DNA of 64,000 nucleotides from Sulfitobacter noctilucae (GCF_000622365.1 NZ_JASC01000014.1:1054001-1118000); one strand, 5' to 3'; positions 8,487-17,484 are shown, counted from the stretch's first letter. Notes: a model not told the origin generated them from the sequence alone. A program made the numbers and translations.

Positions 8487-8518
8487 GCCCATCTGTGCAA
8501 ACAGGTGGGCTTTTCTTT
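8487..8518 (+). terminator. Rho-independent terminator between soxA and soxB
   Basis: A ten-pair stem, GCCCATCTGT (8487-8496) with ACAGGTGGGC (8501-8510), has one wobble pair and a GCAA tetraloop, and is followed by TTTTCTTT. It sits 8 bases after the soxA stop and 27 bases before soxB. Since soxB-F follow on the same strand, it probably stops only part of the transcripts. Confidence 0.8.
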
Positions 8519-8544
8519 CCCAAAATACATTCAGGAATACGCAT

Positions 8545-10242
8545 ATGATTTCCCGGCGTGATTTTCTTCAAACCTCGATGGCCGCGACCGCGATCTACGG
8601 TGCGTCAAGCTTTGGTCAATGGGGCAAGCTGGCCGCCCAGCAGGCCATCACGCAGGATCAATTGCTACAGTTTGATACCTTCGGAAACGTGTCCCTGATC
8701 CACATTACCGACATTCACGCACAGCTGAAGCCAATCTATTTCCGCGAGCCATCAGTCAACATCGGCGTAGGCGACAACAAGGGGCAGGTGCCTCACGTCA
8801 CGGGTGCCGATTTCCGCAAGATGTACGGCATCGACGATGGGTCATACGCGCATTACGCCATGTCGTCCGGTGACTTTTCCGCGCTGGCAAAAGGCTATGG
8901 CCGCGTCGGGGGGCTTGACCGTGTGGCGACCGTCATCAACCAGATCCGCTCAGAGCGCCCCGATGCGCTGCTTCTGGATGGCGGCGATACCTGGCACGGC
9001 AGCTACACCTGCTATCACACGCAGGGCCAGGACATGGTCGATGTGATGAACGCGCTCAAGCCCGATGCAATGACCTTCCACTGGGAATTCACGCTGGGGT
9101 CCGACCGCGTCAACGAACTGGTCGAAGGCCTGCCTTTCGCCGCCCTGGGGCAGAACATCTTTGACGCTGAATGGGACGAACCCGCAGAGCTGTTCCCGCC
9201 TTACAAGTTCTTCGAGACCGGCGGCGTCAAGGTTGCCGTGATCGGGCAGGCCTTTCCCTATATGCCCATCGCCAACCCCGGCTGGATGTTCCCCGAATAT
9301 GCCTTTGGCATTCGCGACGAGAACATGCAGGAGATGGTCGATCAGGTCCGCGCCGAGGGGGCCGAATGTGTTGTCGTCCTCAGCCACAACGGCTTTGATG
9401 TAGATAAGAAAATGGCCGGTATCGTGACAGGCATCGACGTGATCCTGTCGGGTCACACCCATGACGCGCTGCCCGAACCTGTTTTGGTAGGCGACACGAT
9501 CATCGTGGCCTCCGGTTCTAACGGCAAATTCGTCAGCCGCGTTGATCTGGATATCCAGAACGGCCGCATGATGGGCTTCCGCCACAAGCTGATCCCGATC
9601 CTGTCTGACGTGATCGAACCTGACAAGGAAGTCGCCGCCGTCATCGACAATGTCCGCGCGCCTTTCGTGGACCAGCTGTCCGAGGTCATCGGTCAGACCG
9701 ACAGCCTCCTGTACCGACGTGGCAATTTCAACGGCACATGGGACGATCTGATCTGCGATGCGCTTTTGTCCGAACGCGAAGCCGACATCGCGCTCAGCCC
9801 CGGTGTGCGCTGGGGGCCATCCTTGATCCCCGGTGACGACATCACCCGCGAGGACATCTGGAACGTCACCTCCATGACCTACGGCAAGGCCTACCGCACT
9901 GAAATGACGGGTGAATTCCTGCATGTTGTGCTGGAGGACGTTGCCGATAACCTCTTTAACCCCGATCCCTATTATCAGCAGGGTGGCGACATGGTGCGCA
10001 CCGGTGGCCTTGGCTACCGCATCGACATCACCCAGCCGCAGGGCAGCCGCATTACAGAGATGACACTGCTGAGCACGGGCGAAAAAATCGACCCTGCAAA
10101 GACCTATCAGGTCGCGGGCTGGGCTTCGGTCAACGAAGGCACTGAAGGGCCGCAGATTTGGGATGTGGTCGAAGATCACATCCGCAAACAAGGCACGGTA
10201 ACCGTATCTCCGAATGACAGCGTGACAGTTGTGGGTGCCTGA
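8545..10242 (+). CDS. soxB: SoxB, thiosulfohydrolase
   Basis: A 565-residue binuclear metallohydrolase that removes the sulfonate group from SoxY-bound intermediates as sulfate. Visible: a Tat signal SRRDFLQTS, metal-binding motifs ITDIHAQLKP, LLDGGDTWHGS, LSHNGFD and LSGHTHD, and the SoxB hallmark HWEFTLG in place of the 5'-nucleotidase NHEFD motif. Length is normal. ATG 8545 follows the inter-operon terminator and has only a weak ribosome site (AGGAA). Confidence 0.97.
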   Translation: MISRRDFLQTSMAATAIYGASSFGQWGKLAAQQAITQDQLLQFDTFGNVSLIHITDIHAQLKPIYFREPSVNIGVGDNKGQVPHVTGADFRKMYGIDDGSYAHYAMSSGDFSALAKGYGRVGGLDRVATVINQIRSERPDALLLDGGDTWHGSYTCYHTQGQDMVDVMNALKPDAMTFHWEFTLGSDRVNELVEGLPFAALGQNIFDAEWDEPAELFPPYKFFETGGVKVAVIGQAFPYMPIANPGWMFPEYAFGIRDENMQEMVDQVRAEGAECVVVLSHNGFDVDKKMAGIVTGIDVILSGHTHDALPEPVLVGDTIIVASGSNGKFVSRVDLDIQNGRMMGFRHKLIPILSDVIEPDKEVAAVIDNVRAPFVDQLSEVIGQTDSLLYRRGNFNGTWDDLICDALLSEREADIALSPGVRWGPSLIPGDDITREDIWNVTSMTYGKAYRTEMTGEFLHVVLEDVADNLFNPDPYYQQGGDMVRTGGLGYRIDITQPQGSRITEMTLLSTGEKIDPAKTYQVAGWASVNEGTEGPQIWDVVEDHIRKQGTVTVSPNDSVTVVGA

Positions 10243-10269
10243 GGTGCCACTGACAGAAAGGCGATTGCT

Positions 10270-11544
10270 ATGAGCAAGAACACTCCATCCACCTCGCGGC
10301 GCACCTTCCTGAAAGGTGCCGCGGTAATGGGCGCGGGGCTGGCAGCCAGCCAGACCGCCGCTGCCACGCCCGATCCGCTGATCACCGAAGTACAGCCTTG
10401 GGCCTCCGGTCTGGGCGACGGCGTCGATGCGACGCCTTACGGGCTGCCGATCAAATACGAAAACGATGTGATCCGCCGCAATGTCGAATGGCTGACCGCC
10501 GATACGATCTCTTCAATCAACTTTACGCCGATCCATGCGCTGGATGGCACGATCACCCCGCAGGGTTGCGCGTTTGAACGTCATCATTCCGGTGCAATTG
10601 AACTGAAGAAAAGCGATTACCGCTTGATGATCAATGGGTTGGTGGACCGCCCGTTGGTGTTCTCCTATGCCGATCTTGAACGGTTCCCGCGTGAAAACCA
10701 CGTCTATTTCTGCGAATGCGCGGCCAATACGGGCATGGAATGGGCGGGTGCGCAGTTGAACGGGGCGCAGTTCACCCACGGCATGATCCACAATATGGAA
10801 TACACGGGCGTGCCTTTGCGCACGATACTGGAAGAGGCCGGATTGGACGCCGCTGGCGATCTCAAGGACAAATGGGTCTACGTGGAAGGGGCCGATGCTT
10901 CCTCCAACGGACGTTCGATCCCGATGGAAAAAGCGCTGGACGATTGCCTGATCGCCTTCAAGGCCAACGGCGAGGCTTTGCGCAAGGAACACGGCTACCC
11001 TGTGCGTCTGGTCGTCCCGGGCTGGGAAGGCAACATGTGGGTCAAATGGATCCGCCGGATCGAGGTGACCGATAGTCCCGTCGAAAGCCGCGAAGAGACC
11101 TCCAAATACACCGACACGCTGGCCGATGGCATCAGTCGCAAATGGACATGGGAGATGGACGCGAAATCCGTCGTCACATCGCCCAGCCCGCAGGCACCCA
11201 TCACTCACGGCAAGGGGCCGCTGGTCATCACAGGGCTCGCATGGTCCGGCCGCGGGGCGATCACCCGTGTCGATGTCTCCAAGGACGGCGGCATGACGTG
11301 GGAAACCGCGCGTCTTGCCAAGCCGGGCGAGAAGATGGCGCTGACCCGGTTCTATCTGGATACGGATTGGGACGGGGAAGAGATGTTCCTGCAAAGCCGC
11401 GCGATGGATGAAACCGGCTATGTCCAGCCCACCAAGACGCAGCTGCGCGAGGTGCGCGGCGAAAACTCAGTCTATCACAACAACTGCATCCAGACTTGGT
11501 GGGTGCGCCCGAACGGGGAGGCGGAAAATGTTGAAGTTTCTTAA
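10270..11544 (+). CDS. soxC: SoxC, molybdopterin subunit of sulfane dehydrogenase
   Basis: A 424-residue molybdoenzyme of the sulfite oxidase family. It has a Tat signal SRRTFLKGAA, the molybdenum region FCECAANTGMEW (ligand cysteine at about C150) and a C-terminal dimerisation domain with an intact tail. SoxCD oxidises the SoxY-bound sulfane sulfur by six electrons, so its presence predicts complete oxidation of thiosulfate to sulfate without sulfur globules. Its last 17 bases overlap soxD. Confidence 0.96.
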   Translation: MSKNTPSTSRRTFLKGAAVMGAGLAASQTAAATPDPLITEVQPWASGLGDGVDATPYGLPIKYENDVIRRNVEWLTADTISSINFTPIHALDGTITPQGCAFERHHSGAIELKKSDYRLMINGLVDRPLVFSYADLERFPRENHVYFCECAANTGMEWAGAQLNGAQFTHGMIHNMEYTGVPLRTILEEAGLDAAGDLKDKWVYVEGADASSNGRSIPMEKALDDCLIAFKANGEALRKEHGYPVRLVVPGWEGNMWVKWIRRIEVTDSPVESREETSKYTDTLADGISRKWTWEMDAKSVVTSPSPQAPITHGKGPLVITGLAWSGRGAITRVDVSKDGGMTWETARLAKPGEKMALTRFYLDTDWDGEEMFLQSRAMDETGYVQPTKTQLREVRGENSVYHNNCIQTWWVRPNGEAENVEVS

Positions 11545-12586
11545 AGTTACCACTGCGCTTACGTTGCTGTCCGCACCCGCCTATGCCGAAACCTTTGGTC
11601 TGGGCCGCGCGGCCTTGCCAGAGGAAATTGCCGCCTGGGATCTGGATGTCAGCCCCAATGGCACCGGCTTGCCCGAAGGGTCCGGCGATGTGCTGACCGG
11701 AGAAGAAGTCTTTGCCGATCAATGCGCGTCGTGCCACGGGGATTTCGCCGAAGGTGTGGACAACTGGCCCAAACTTGCAGGCGGCTGGGACACATTGGCA
11801 GACAAGGATCCGCTGAAAACCGTGGGCAGCTATTGGCCGCATCTGTCGACCACCTGGGACTACGTCAACCGCTCCATGCCTTTCGGCAACGCGCAGTCGC
11901 TGGAACCCGATGAGGTTTATGCCATCGTGGCCTATATCCTTTATTCCAACGACCTGGTGGACGATGATTTTGTGCTGTCCCAAGAGACATTCGCCTCTTT
12001 CGAGCTACCCAATCAGGACGGTTTCATCGTTGATGACCGGATCGAGACCGAGTTCTCGAAATGGGTGGGCGAGCCTTGCATGACCGACTGCAAGGACAGC
12101 GTCGAAGTCACCATGCGCGCGATGGTACTGGACGTGACACCGCAGGAAGAGACTGCAGGCGCCGAAGCTGTCTTGAAAGACGAGGAGGTTCTTGTCGCCT
12201 CTACCGAGCCCCAGACGGAGACGCCCGCCGAAGCACCAGAAGCGGAGACGGTCGCCGCTGCTGATCCTGCGCTGATCGCCGAGGGTGAAAAGGTGTTTCG
12301 CAAATGCAAATCCTGCCATCAGATCGGCGAAGGGGCGAAAAACCGTTCCGGTCCAATTCTGACAGGCATCGTGGGCCACGCGGCAGGGGCTGTGGATGGC
12401 TTTAAATACTCCAAGGCGCTGAAAAATATGGCCGACGATGGTCTTGTCTGGGACGAGAAAAATTTGGCGGCGTTTCTGGCCAAACCCAAGGGCTTCATGA
12501 AAGGCACGCGGATGAGCTTTGCGGGTCTGAAGAAAGAAGACGATATCGCCGCCGTTACCGCCTATCTTTCGAGCTTTGGCGACTGA
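11528..12586 (+). CDS. soxD: SoxD, diheme cytochrome c subunit of sulfane dehydrogenase
   Basis: A 352-residue secreted cytochrome with a signal peptide to about residue 20, a first heme domain with CASCH at C66-H70, an acidic alanine/glutamate/threonine-rich linker near residues 200-245 and a second cytochrome c domain with CKSCHQIG. ATG 11528 starts a clear signal peptide inside the end of soxC. The second domain closely resembles the first domain of SoxE, the next gene. Confidence 0.95.
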   Translation: MLKFLKVTTALTLLSAPAYAETFGLGRAALPEEIAAWDLDVSPNGTGLPEGSGDVLTGEEVFADQCASCHGDFAEGVDNWPKLAGGWDTLADKDPLKTVGSYWPHLSTTWDYVNRSMPFGNAQSLEPDEVYAIVAYILYSNDLVDDDFVLSQETFASFELPNQDGFIVDDRIETEFSKWVGEPCMTDCKDSVEVTMRAMVLDVTPQEETAGAEAVLKDEEVLVASTEPQTETPAEAPEAETVAAADPALIAEGEKVFRKCKSCHQIGEGAKNRSGPILTGIVGHAAGAVDGFKYSKALKNMADDGLVWDEKNLAAFLAKPKGFMKGTRMSFAGLKKEDDIAAVTAYLSSFGD

Positions 12587-13290
12587 TGCAGGCGAAAGCA
12601 TTGCTCCCTCTCGCGGTGGCGGCCTTCATGGTAGCCGGCGCGGGCCATGCGCAAGACAGTGACGCAGTGGCAGCAGGCGAGAAAGTCTTTGGCAAGTGCA
12701 AATCCTGTCACCAGATCGGGGCAGGGGCTACGGACCGGGTTGGACCGCATCTGAACGGGCTGTTCGGTCGACCCGCTGGAGCGCATGAGGGCTACAGATA
12801 TTCAAAATCAATGGAACGTGCGGGCGTCGACGGGCTGGTCTGGACGGCCGAAACACTCGATGCCTATATCGAGAACCCCAAGTCTCTGGTCTCCAAAACA
12901 CGGATGAATTTTCGCGGATTGAAGTCTGGCGCTGATCGCGCCAATTTGCTGGCCTACCTGCGGAGCTTTTCAGACAATCCGGCCAATATCCCCGAAGCGG
13001 AACCCACGGCCAAAGGCATCGACCATGATCTTGATCCCGCCATCCTCGCGCTGGAAGGCGATCCGGAGTATGGTGAATACCTCAGCAGCGAATGCACGGC
13101 TTGCCATCAGGCAGATGGGTCTGCGGATGGCATACCATCGGTGACGGGGTGGCCCATCGATGATTTTGTGGTCGCCATGCATGCCTACAAGGATAAACTG
13201 CGCCCGCACCCCGTCATGCAGATGATGGCAGCACGATTGGGAGACGAAGAAATCGCGGCGCTGGCTGCGTATTTTAAGGACCTCGAATAA
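12586..13290 (+). CDS. soxE: SoxE, diheme cytochrome c
   Basis: A 234-residue secreted diheme cytochrome: signal peptide to about residue 22, CKSCHQIG at C38-H42 and CTACHQ near residue 170. It starts one base inside the soxD stop (TGATG). In Paracoccus, SoxE pairs with the flavoprotein SoxF, as flavocytochrome c sulfide dehydrogenases do. The N-terminal domain shares long runs with the end of SoxD (GEKVF.KCKSCHQIG and DGLVW), pointing to a domain duplication across the gene border. Confidence 0.93.
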   Translation: MQAKALLPLAVAAFMVAGAGHAQDSDAVAAGEKVFGKCKSCHQIGAGATDRVGPHLNGLFGRPAGAHEGYRYSKSMERAGVDGLVWTAETLDAYIENPKSLVSKTRMNFRGLKSGADRANLLAYLRSFSDNPANIPEAEPTAKGIDHDLDPAILALEGDPEYGEYLSSECTACHQADGSADGIPSVTGWPIDDFVVAMHAYKDKLRPHPVMQMMAARLGDEEIAALAAYFKDLE

Positions 13291-13317
13291 CGGGGCCATA
13301 TTCTGGGAGGAATAGAT

Positions 13318-14586
13318 ATGACAATGAACAGACGCCTGTTTATGGGCACATCAGCCGCAGCGCTGACGACACTTGCCGCACCAGCCCTTCTGGCCGATGG
13401 CCACGGCAAACCGCGTGTGATCGTGATCGGCGGCGGCTCGGGCGGGGCGACAGCGGCCCGCTATATCGCCAAGGACAACAAGGGTGCCGTAGACGTCACT
13501 CTGATCGAACCTTCGCGCACCTACTACACCTGCTATTTCTCGAACCTCTATCTGGGTGGGTTCAAGGAGATGGACGATTTGGGCCATACCTACGGGACGC
13601 TGGCATCGAAATACGGGGTGAACGTGGTACACGATTGGGCCATTGACGTGGACCGTGATGCCAAAACCGTCAGCCTCGCAGGCGGCGCAAGCCTGCCTTA
13701 CGACAAGCTGATCCTCAGCCCCGGCATCGATTTTGTCGATGGCGCTGTCGAAGGTTGGTCCGTGGCTGCACAAAACGCGATGCCCCATGCCTACAAGGCG
13801 GGTTCGCAGACTGAATTGCTGAAAGCGCAGATCATGGCGATGCCAGAGGGCGGCACCTTTGCGATGGTGGCACCACCAAACCCCTACCGTTGCCCCCCCG
13901 GACCCTACGAGCGTGTCTCGATGGTGGCCCATATGCTCAAAGCCAATAATCCGACGGCCAAGATTATCGTTGCCGACCCCAAACCGAAGTTCTCCAAGAT
14001 GGCGCTGTTTCAGGAGGGCTGGGCAGATCACTACAGCGGCATGATCGACTGGATCGGCCCCGACTTTGGCGGTGGTAACGTGTCGGTGGATCCTGCGGCC
14101 ATGACGATCAACATCGACGGCGAAGAAACATCCGTGGATGTCTGCAACGTGATCCCCGCCATGAAAGCAGGCCGCATCGCCGATATGGCGGGCGTGACCG
14201 ATGGCAACTGGGCGCCGGTCAATGCGGCGGATATGTCATCAAAGGCGGATGAAGACGTTTATGTGCTGGGCGATGCCAGCCAGCAGGGCGACATGCCTAA
14301 ATCGGGCTTTTCGGCCAACTCTCAGGCCAAGGTTTGCGCCAATGCTGTGCGCGGCGCGCTGACCGGCTCCAAAGTCTTCCCGGCCAAATTCTCCAACACC
14401 TGCTGGTCGCTCATCGGCACCGATGACGGTGTCAAAGTCGGTGCCACCTATGAGGCCACGGACGAAAAGATCGCCAAGGTCGATGGGTTCATCAGCGCCA
14501 CGGGCGAGGACAGCGCCACACGCAAAGCCACCTATGAGGAATCAGAAGGTTGGTACGCCGGCATCACCGCTGACATGTTCAGCTAA
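13318..14586 (+). CDS. soxF: SoxF, FAD-dependent sulfide dehydrogenase subunit
   Basis: A 422-residue flavoprotein of the FCSD/sulfide:quinone reductase group. It has a Tat-like signal (NRRLFMGTSAAALTT), the dinucleotide-binding IGGGSGGAT near residue 38, and two cysteines, in TYYTCYF and SNTCWSL, expected to form the redox disulfide near the flavin. The C-terminal FAD-binding segment VLGDASQQG is present. Located in the periplasm with SoxE. It is the last gene of the core sox run; a strong hairpin follows. Confidence 0.94.
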   Translation: MTMNRRLFMGTSAAALTTLAAPALLADGHGKPRVIVIGGGSGGATAARYIAKDNKGAVDVTLIEPSRTYYTCYFSNLYLGGFKEMDDLGHTYGTLASKYGVNVVHDWAIDVDRDAKTVSLAGGASLPYDKLILSPGIDFVDGAVEGWSVAAQNAMPHAYKAGSQTELLKAQIMAMPEGGTFAMVAPPNPYRCPPGPYERVSMVAHMLKANNPTAKIIVADPKPKFSKMALFQEGWADHYSGMIDWIGPDFGGGNVSVDPAAMTINIDGEETSVDVCNVIPAMKAGRIADMAGVTDGNWAPVNAADMSSKADEDVYVLGDASQQGDMPKSGFSANSQAKVCANAVRGALTGSKVFPAKFSNTCWSLIGTDDGVKVGATYEATDEKIAKVDGFISATGEDSATRKATYEESEGWYAGITADMFS

Positions 14587-14593
14587 GCCATCA

Positions 14594-14623
14594 GCCGGGG
14601 CATGATCCAGATCAAGCCCCGGC
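14594..14623. promoter_or_regulatory. FNR-type box inside a hairpin upstream of DUF302-hemA
   Basis: GCCGGGGC (14594-14601) and GCCCCGGC (14616-14623) form an eight-pair stem. The loop is ATGATccagATCAA (14602-14615), which matches the FNR consensus TTGAT-N4-ATCAA at nine of ten positions. A TAGGGT at 14638-14643 would be a -10 element placing the box centre near -41.5, the usual activating position. No T-run follows the stem, so it is not a clear terminator. Confidence 0.55.
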
Positions 14624-14670
14624 GCAGTAAAATCTGTTAGGGTGGTCCCGTGACCATAGGAGGACCGAAA

Positions 14671-15102
14671 ATGATCCGTACGATATCCGCAGCGCTTTTG
14701 GCACTTGGCACAGCTACCACGGTGCTGGCCGAAGATGCCGTTACATACCCTTTCGAGGGCAGCTTTGAGGACGCCACCTTTGCCGTAGAAAGCGCCATAG
14801 TGGGCCGCGGTCTGGTGATTGATTACGTCAGCCACACCGGCGAGATGCTCGCCCGCACGGCGGCGGACGTTGGATCGGACGTCAAGCTGTTCGAAGAGGC
14901 GGACATCTTTCTGTTCTGTTCTGCCACCCTGTCGCGCAATGTGATGGAAGCGGACCCGATGAACATCGCCCATTGCCCCTATGGCATTTTCGTGGCCGAC
15001 CGCGCCGGTGACGTCACGGTGGGCTACCGCACATACCCCGAAGGCCCGATGCAAGAGGTTCAAGCCTTTTTGGACGAGATCGTGAAAGAGGCGATGGAAT
15101 AG
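14671..15102 (+). CDS. DUF302-domain periplasmic protein
   Basis: A 143-residue protein with a signal peptide to about residue 19 (cut near VLA-EDA) and a mature part matching the DUF302 pattern (...FEDATFAVESAIVGRGLVIDYV..., then DIFLFCSATLSRNVME). Function unknown; relatives often lie near sulfur-oxidation or heme genes. The ribosome site AGGAGGA fixes ATG 14671; a GTG at 14650 lies upstream of it. Its stop TAG abuts the hemA start directly, so the two are likely one transcript under the FNR-type box. Confidence 0.8.
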   Translation: MIRTISAALLALGTATTVLAEDAVTYPFEGSFEDATFAVESAIVGRGLVIDYVSHTGEMLARTAADVGSDVKLFEEADIFLFCSATLSRNVMEADPMNIAHCPYGIFVADRAGDVTVGYRTYPEGPMQEVQAFLDEIVKEAME

Positions 15103-16326
15103 ATGAACTACGAAGACTTTTTCGCGGGCAGCCTTACGACACTGAAAGACGAAGGGAATTACCGCGTCTTTGCCGAGCTTGAACGCCAGTGCGGTGCCTT
15201 TCCGCAAGCCAAAGCCCACGGAACAGAGGCCAAAGCGCCTGTCACCATCTGGTGTTCCAACGATTATCTCGGCATGGGCCAGCACCCCAGTGTGCTGGGG
15301 GCCATGCACGATGCGCTGGAGCGCTGCGGCGCGGGTGCGGGCGGCACGCGCAACATCTCTGGCACGACGCACGACCATGTGCAGCTTGAGGCGGAGCTGG
15401 CCGATCTGCACGGCAAGGAAGCGGCCCTATTGTTCACCTCTGGCTATGTGTCGAACTGGGCCGCACTAGGCACGTTGGCGGGCCGCATCCCCGGTTGTGT
15501 CGTCCTGTCCGATGCGTTGAACCACGCGTCGATGATCGAAGGCATCCGCCATTCCAAGGCCGAGCGGATGATCTGGAAGCACAACGATCTCGCGGACCTT
15601 GAGGCCAAGCTCGCGAGCCTGCCGCTGGACCGGCCCAAGCTGATTGCCTTTGAAAGCGTCTATTCGATGGACGGTGATATCGCCCCCATCGCCGCGATCT
15701 GTGATCTGGCGGATAAATACAACGCCATGACGTATCTGGATGAAGTCCACGCCGTAGGTCTTTATGGCCCGCGCGGCGGCGGCATCGCGGAACGCGAAGG
15801 CCTGATGCACCGCCTGACCGTTATCGAAGGCACGCTGGGCAAGGCTTTTGGCGTCATGGGCGGCTATATCGCCGCTTCCGCTGATCTGTGCGATTTCGTG
15901 CGCAGTTTTGCCAGCGGGTTTATCTTTACCACTGCGTTGCCGCCTGCTGTGGCCGCAGGGGCCGCGGCCTCGATCCGGCATCTGAAGGTGTCACAAACCG
16001 AACGCCAGCAGCATCAGGCCCGCGTGGCGCAGTTGCGCTGCAGGCTCGACACGCTTGGCATCCCGCATGAGGACAACGACAGCCATATCATCCCGGTGAT
16101 GGTGGGCGATCCGATGAAATGCAAATTCATCTCTGATCTGCTGCTGGCCGACTATGGCATCTACATCCAGCCGATCAATTATCCCACGGTGCCCAAAGGC
16201 ACCGAACGGCTGCGCATCACGCCATCCCCCGTGCATTCGGACGCCGATATGGACCGGCTTGTCGGGGCACTTGCCGACCTTTGGGAGCAGTGCGAACTGG
16301 CCCGGATGCCGATGGCCGCACAATAA
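15103..16326 (+). CDS. hemA: 5-aminolevulinate synthase
   Basis: A 407-residue PLP enzyme of the alpha-oxoamine synthase family that condenses glycine and succinyl-CoA to 5-aminolevulinate, the first heme and tetrapyrrole precursor in alphaproteobacteria. Visible: [35 protein letters not shown] and the PLP lysine in [13 protein letters not shown]. Full length. In Rhodobacter, hemA is under FnrL control; here an FNR-type box precedes the two-gene unit. Its position beside four sox cytochrome genes suggests matching heme supply to Sox. A second copy elsewhere in the genome cannot be excluded. Confidence 0.96.
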   Translation: MNYEDFFAGSLTTLKDEGNYRVFAELERQCGAFPQAKAHGTEAKAPVTIWCSNDYLGMGQHPSVLGAMHDALERCGAGAGGTRNISGTTHDHVQLEAELADLHGKEAALLFTSGYVSNWAALGTLAGRIPGCVVLSDALNHASMIEGIRHSKAERMIWKHNDLADLEAKLASLPLDRPKLIAFESVYSMDGDIAPIAAICDLADKYNAMTYLDEVHAVGLYGPRGGGIAEREGLMHRLTVIEGTLGKAFGVMGGYIAASADLCDFVRSFASGFIFTTALPPAVAAGAAASIRHLKVSQTERQQHQARVAQLRCRLDTLGIPHEDNDSHIIPVMVGDPMKCKFISDLLLADYGIYIQPINYPTVPKGTERLRITPSPVHSDADMDRLVGALADLWEQCELARMPMAAQ

Positions 16327-16342
16327 TCCACGAGGCCGTTTA

Positions 16343-16356
16343 TTGACCTGCGTCAA
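16343..16356. promoter_or_regulatory. FNR/CRP-type box upstream of the second YeeE transporter
   Basis: A perfect palindrome TTGAC-CTGC-GTCAA, a common variant of the FNR-family site. A TATGGC at 16379-16384 would be the -10 element and puts the start site near 16391, with the box centre near -41.5. The resulting leader would be about 17 bases and includes the ribosome site AAGAGGA. Confidence 0.6.
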
Positions 16357-16407
16357 GGTTGCCAAAGCGCGATTGCGCTATGGCTTCTCTGAAAAGAGGA
16401 GCGCGTG

Positions 16408-17469
16408 ATGCTGGAAACCCTGACCGACCGTTTTGGTGATGCCGCCATTCTGACCTGTGCCGGTGCGCTGGTCGGTCTGGTCTTTGGTGCCGCAGCCCAA
16501 CATTCAAGGTTCTGCCTGCGCGCCGCCACGGTTGAGGTTTCAGAGGGGCGCTTTGGCGCGAAACTGGCGATCTGGCTGATTGCGTTCACGGCGGCAGTCA
16601 CCGGCGTTCAGGGGGCCATCGTGTTTGGCGTTCTCGACGTATCGGAAGCACGCCAGCTTGCCAGCACCGGCAGCCTGTCGGGTGCGATGATCGGCGGGCT
16701 GATGTTCGGAGTTGGGATGATCCTTGCGCGGGGCTGTGCCAGCCGCCTGCTGGTCTTGTCAGCCACCGGAAACCTCAGGGCGATCATCACGGGGCTGGTA
16801 CTGACACTGGTGGCACAGGCGTCCCTTCGGGGCGGGCTGGCACCCTTGCGCGAGAGCCTTGCAGGCATCTGGGTGGTCAGCGGCGGCGAAGCACGCAACA
16901 TACTGACTCAAATCGGATTTTCCCCTGCAGTGGCAGCTGGGGCGGCGATGTTGGTATTTGTCATCGCCATTCTGATGGCACTTGAGACGGAATTGCCAGC
17001 AAGCCGGATCATAGCTGCGGTGTTCGTGGGCGTTGCGGTCACTTTGGGCTGGATGTTTACCTACGCCATCTCGCAGGTTTCCTTTGACGTGGTGCCAATC
17101 TCTTCGATCACCTTTACCGGCCCGTCGACCGACACGCTGATGGGTCTGGTCAACAGCACTGAATTGCCACTGGGCTTTGGTCTGGGCCTTGTGCCGGGCG
17201 TGTTTGCCGGGGCCGCGATGATGGCGCTGCTGCGGCGTGAAGCGCGGATTGAACGCTTTGGGCCCGACACACCGATGGAACGGTATCTGGTGGGCGCCGT
17301 TCTGATGGGCTTTGGCAGCATGTTGGCCGGCGGCTGTGCCGTAGGTGCTGGCATGTCGGGCGGCGCTGTCTTTGCGGTTACCGCCTGGGTCGCAGTGTTT
17401 TGCATGTGGGCCAGTGCCATGATCACCCACCGGATCTTGCTGCCGAGTCAGGCGCAGCGGGCGGCCTAA
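16408..17469 (+). CDS. YeeE/YedE-family sulfur-compound transporter (second copy)
   Basis: A 353-residue polytopic membrane protein related to the soxT-like gene at 2968-4026. It carries the three family cysteines in SRFCLRAATVE, LARGCASRLLV and LAGGCAVGAGMSGG. I prefer ATG 16408, seven bases after AAGAGGA; GTG 16405 is in frame and possible. It follows hemA by 81 bases with its own FNR-type site. In Hyphomicrobium, two SoxT paralogues have different jobs (import and signalling); whether the same split holds here is inference. Confidence 0.88.
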   Translation: MLETLTDRFGDAAILTCAGALVGLVFGAAAQHSRFCLRAATVEVSEGRFGAKLAIWLIAFTAAVTGVQGAIVFGVLDVSEARQLASTGSLSGAMIGGLMFGVGMILARGCASRLLVLSATGNLRAIITGLVLTLVAQASLRGGLAPLRESLAGIWVVSGGEARNILTQIGFSPAVAAGAAMLVFVIAILMALETELPASRIIAAVFVGVAVTLGWMFTYAISQVSFDVVPISSITFTGPSTDTLMGLVNSTELPLGFGLGLVPGVFAGAAMMALLRREARIERFGPDTPMERYLVGAVLMGFGSMLAGGCAVGAGMSGGAVFAVTAWVAVFCMWASAMITHRILLPSQAQRAA

Positions 17470-17484
17470 GTGCGCAGCACAGAC

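Noticed and set aside
4938-14586. The sox operon itself as a novel system
   Set aside because: All genes and their order match the well-described Sox pathway of Rhodobacterales; only its regulation and flanks are unusual.
14594-14623. The hairpin after soxF as a plain terminator
   Set aside because: There is no T-run after the stem, and the loop is an FNR-type box at a sensible distance from the next gene, so a regulatory reading fits better.
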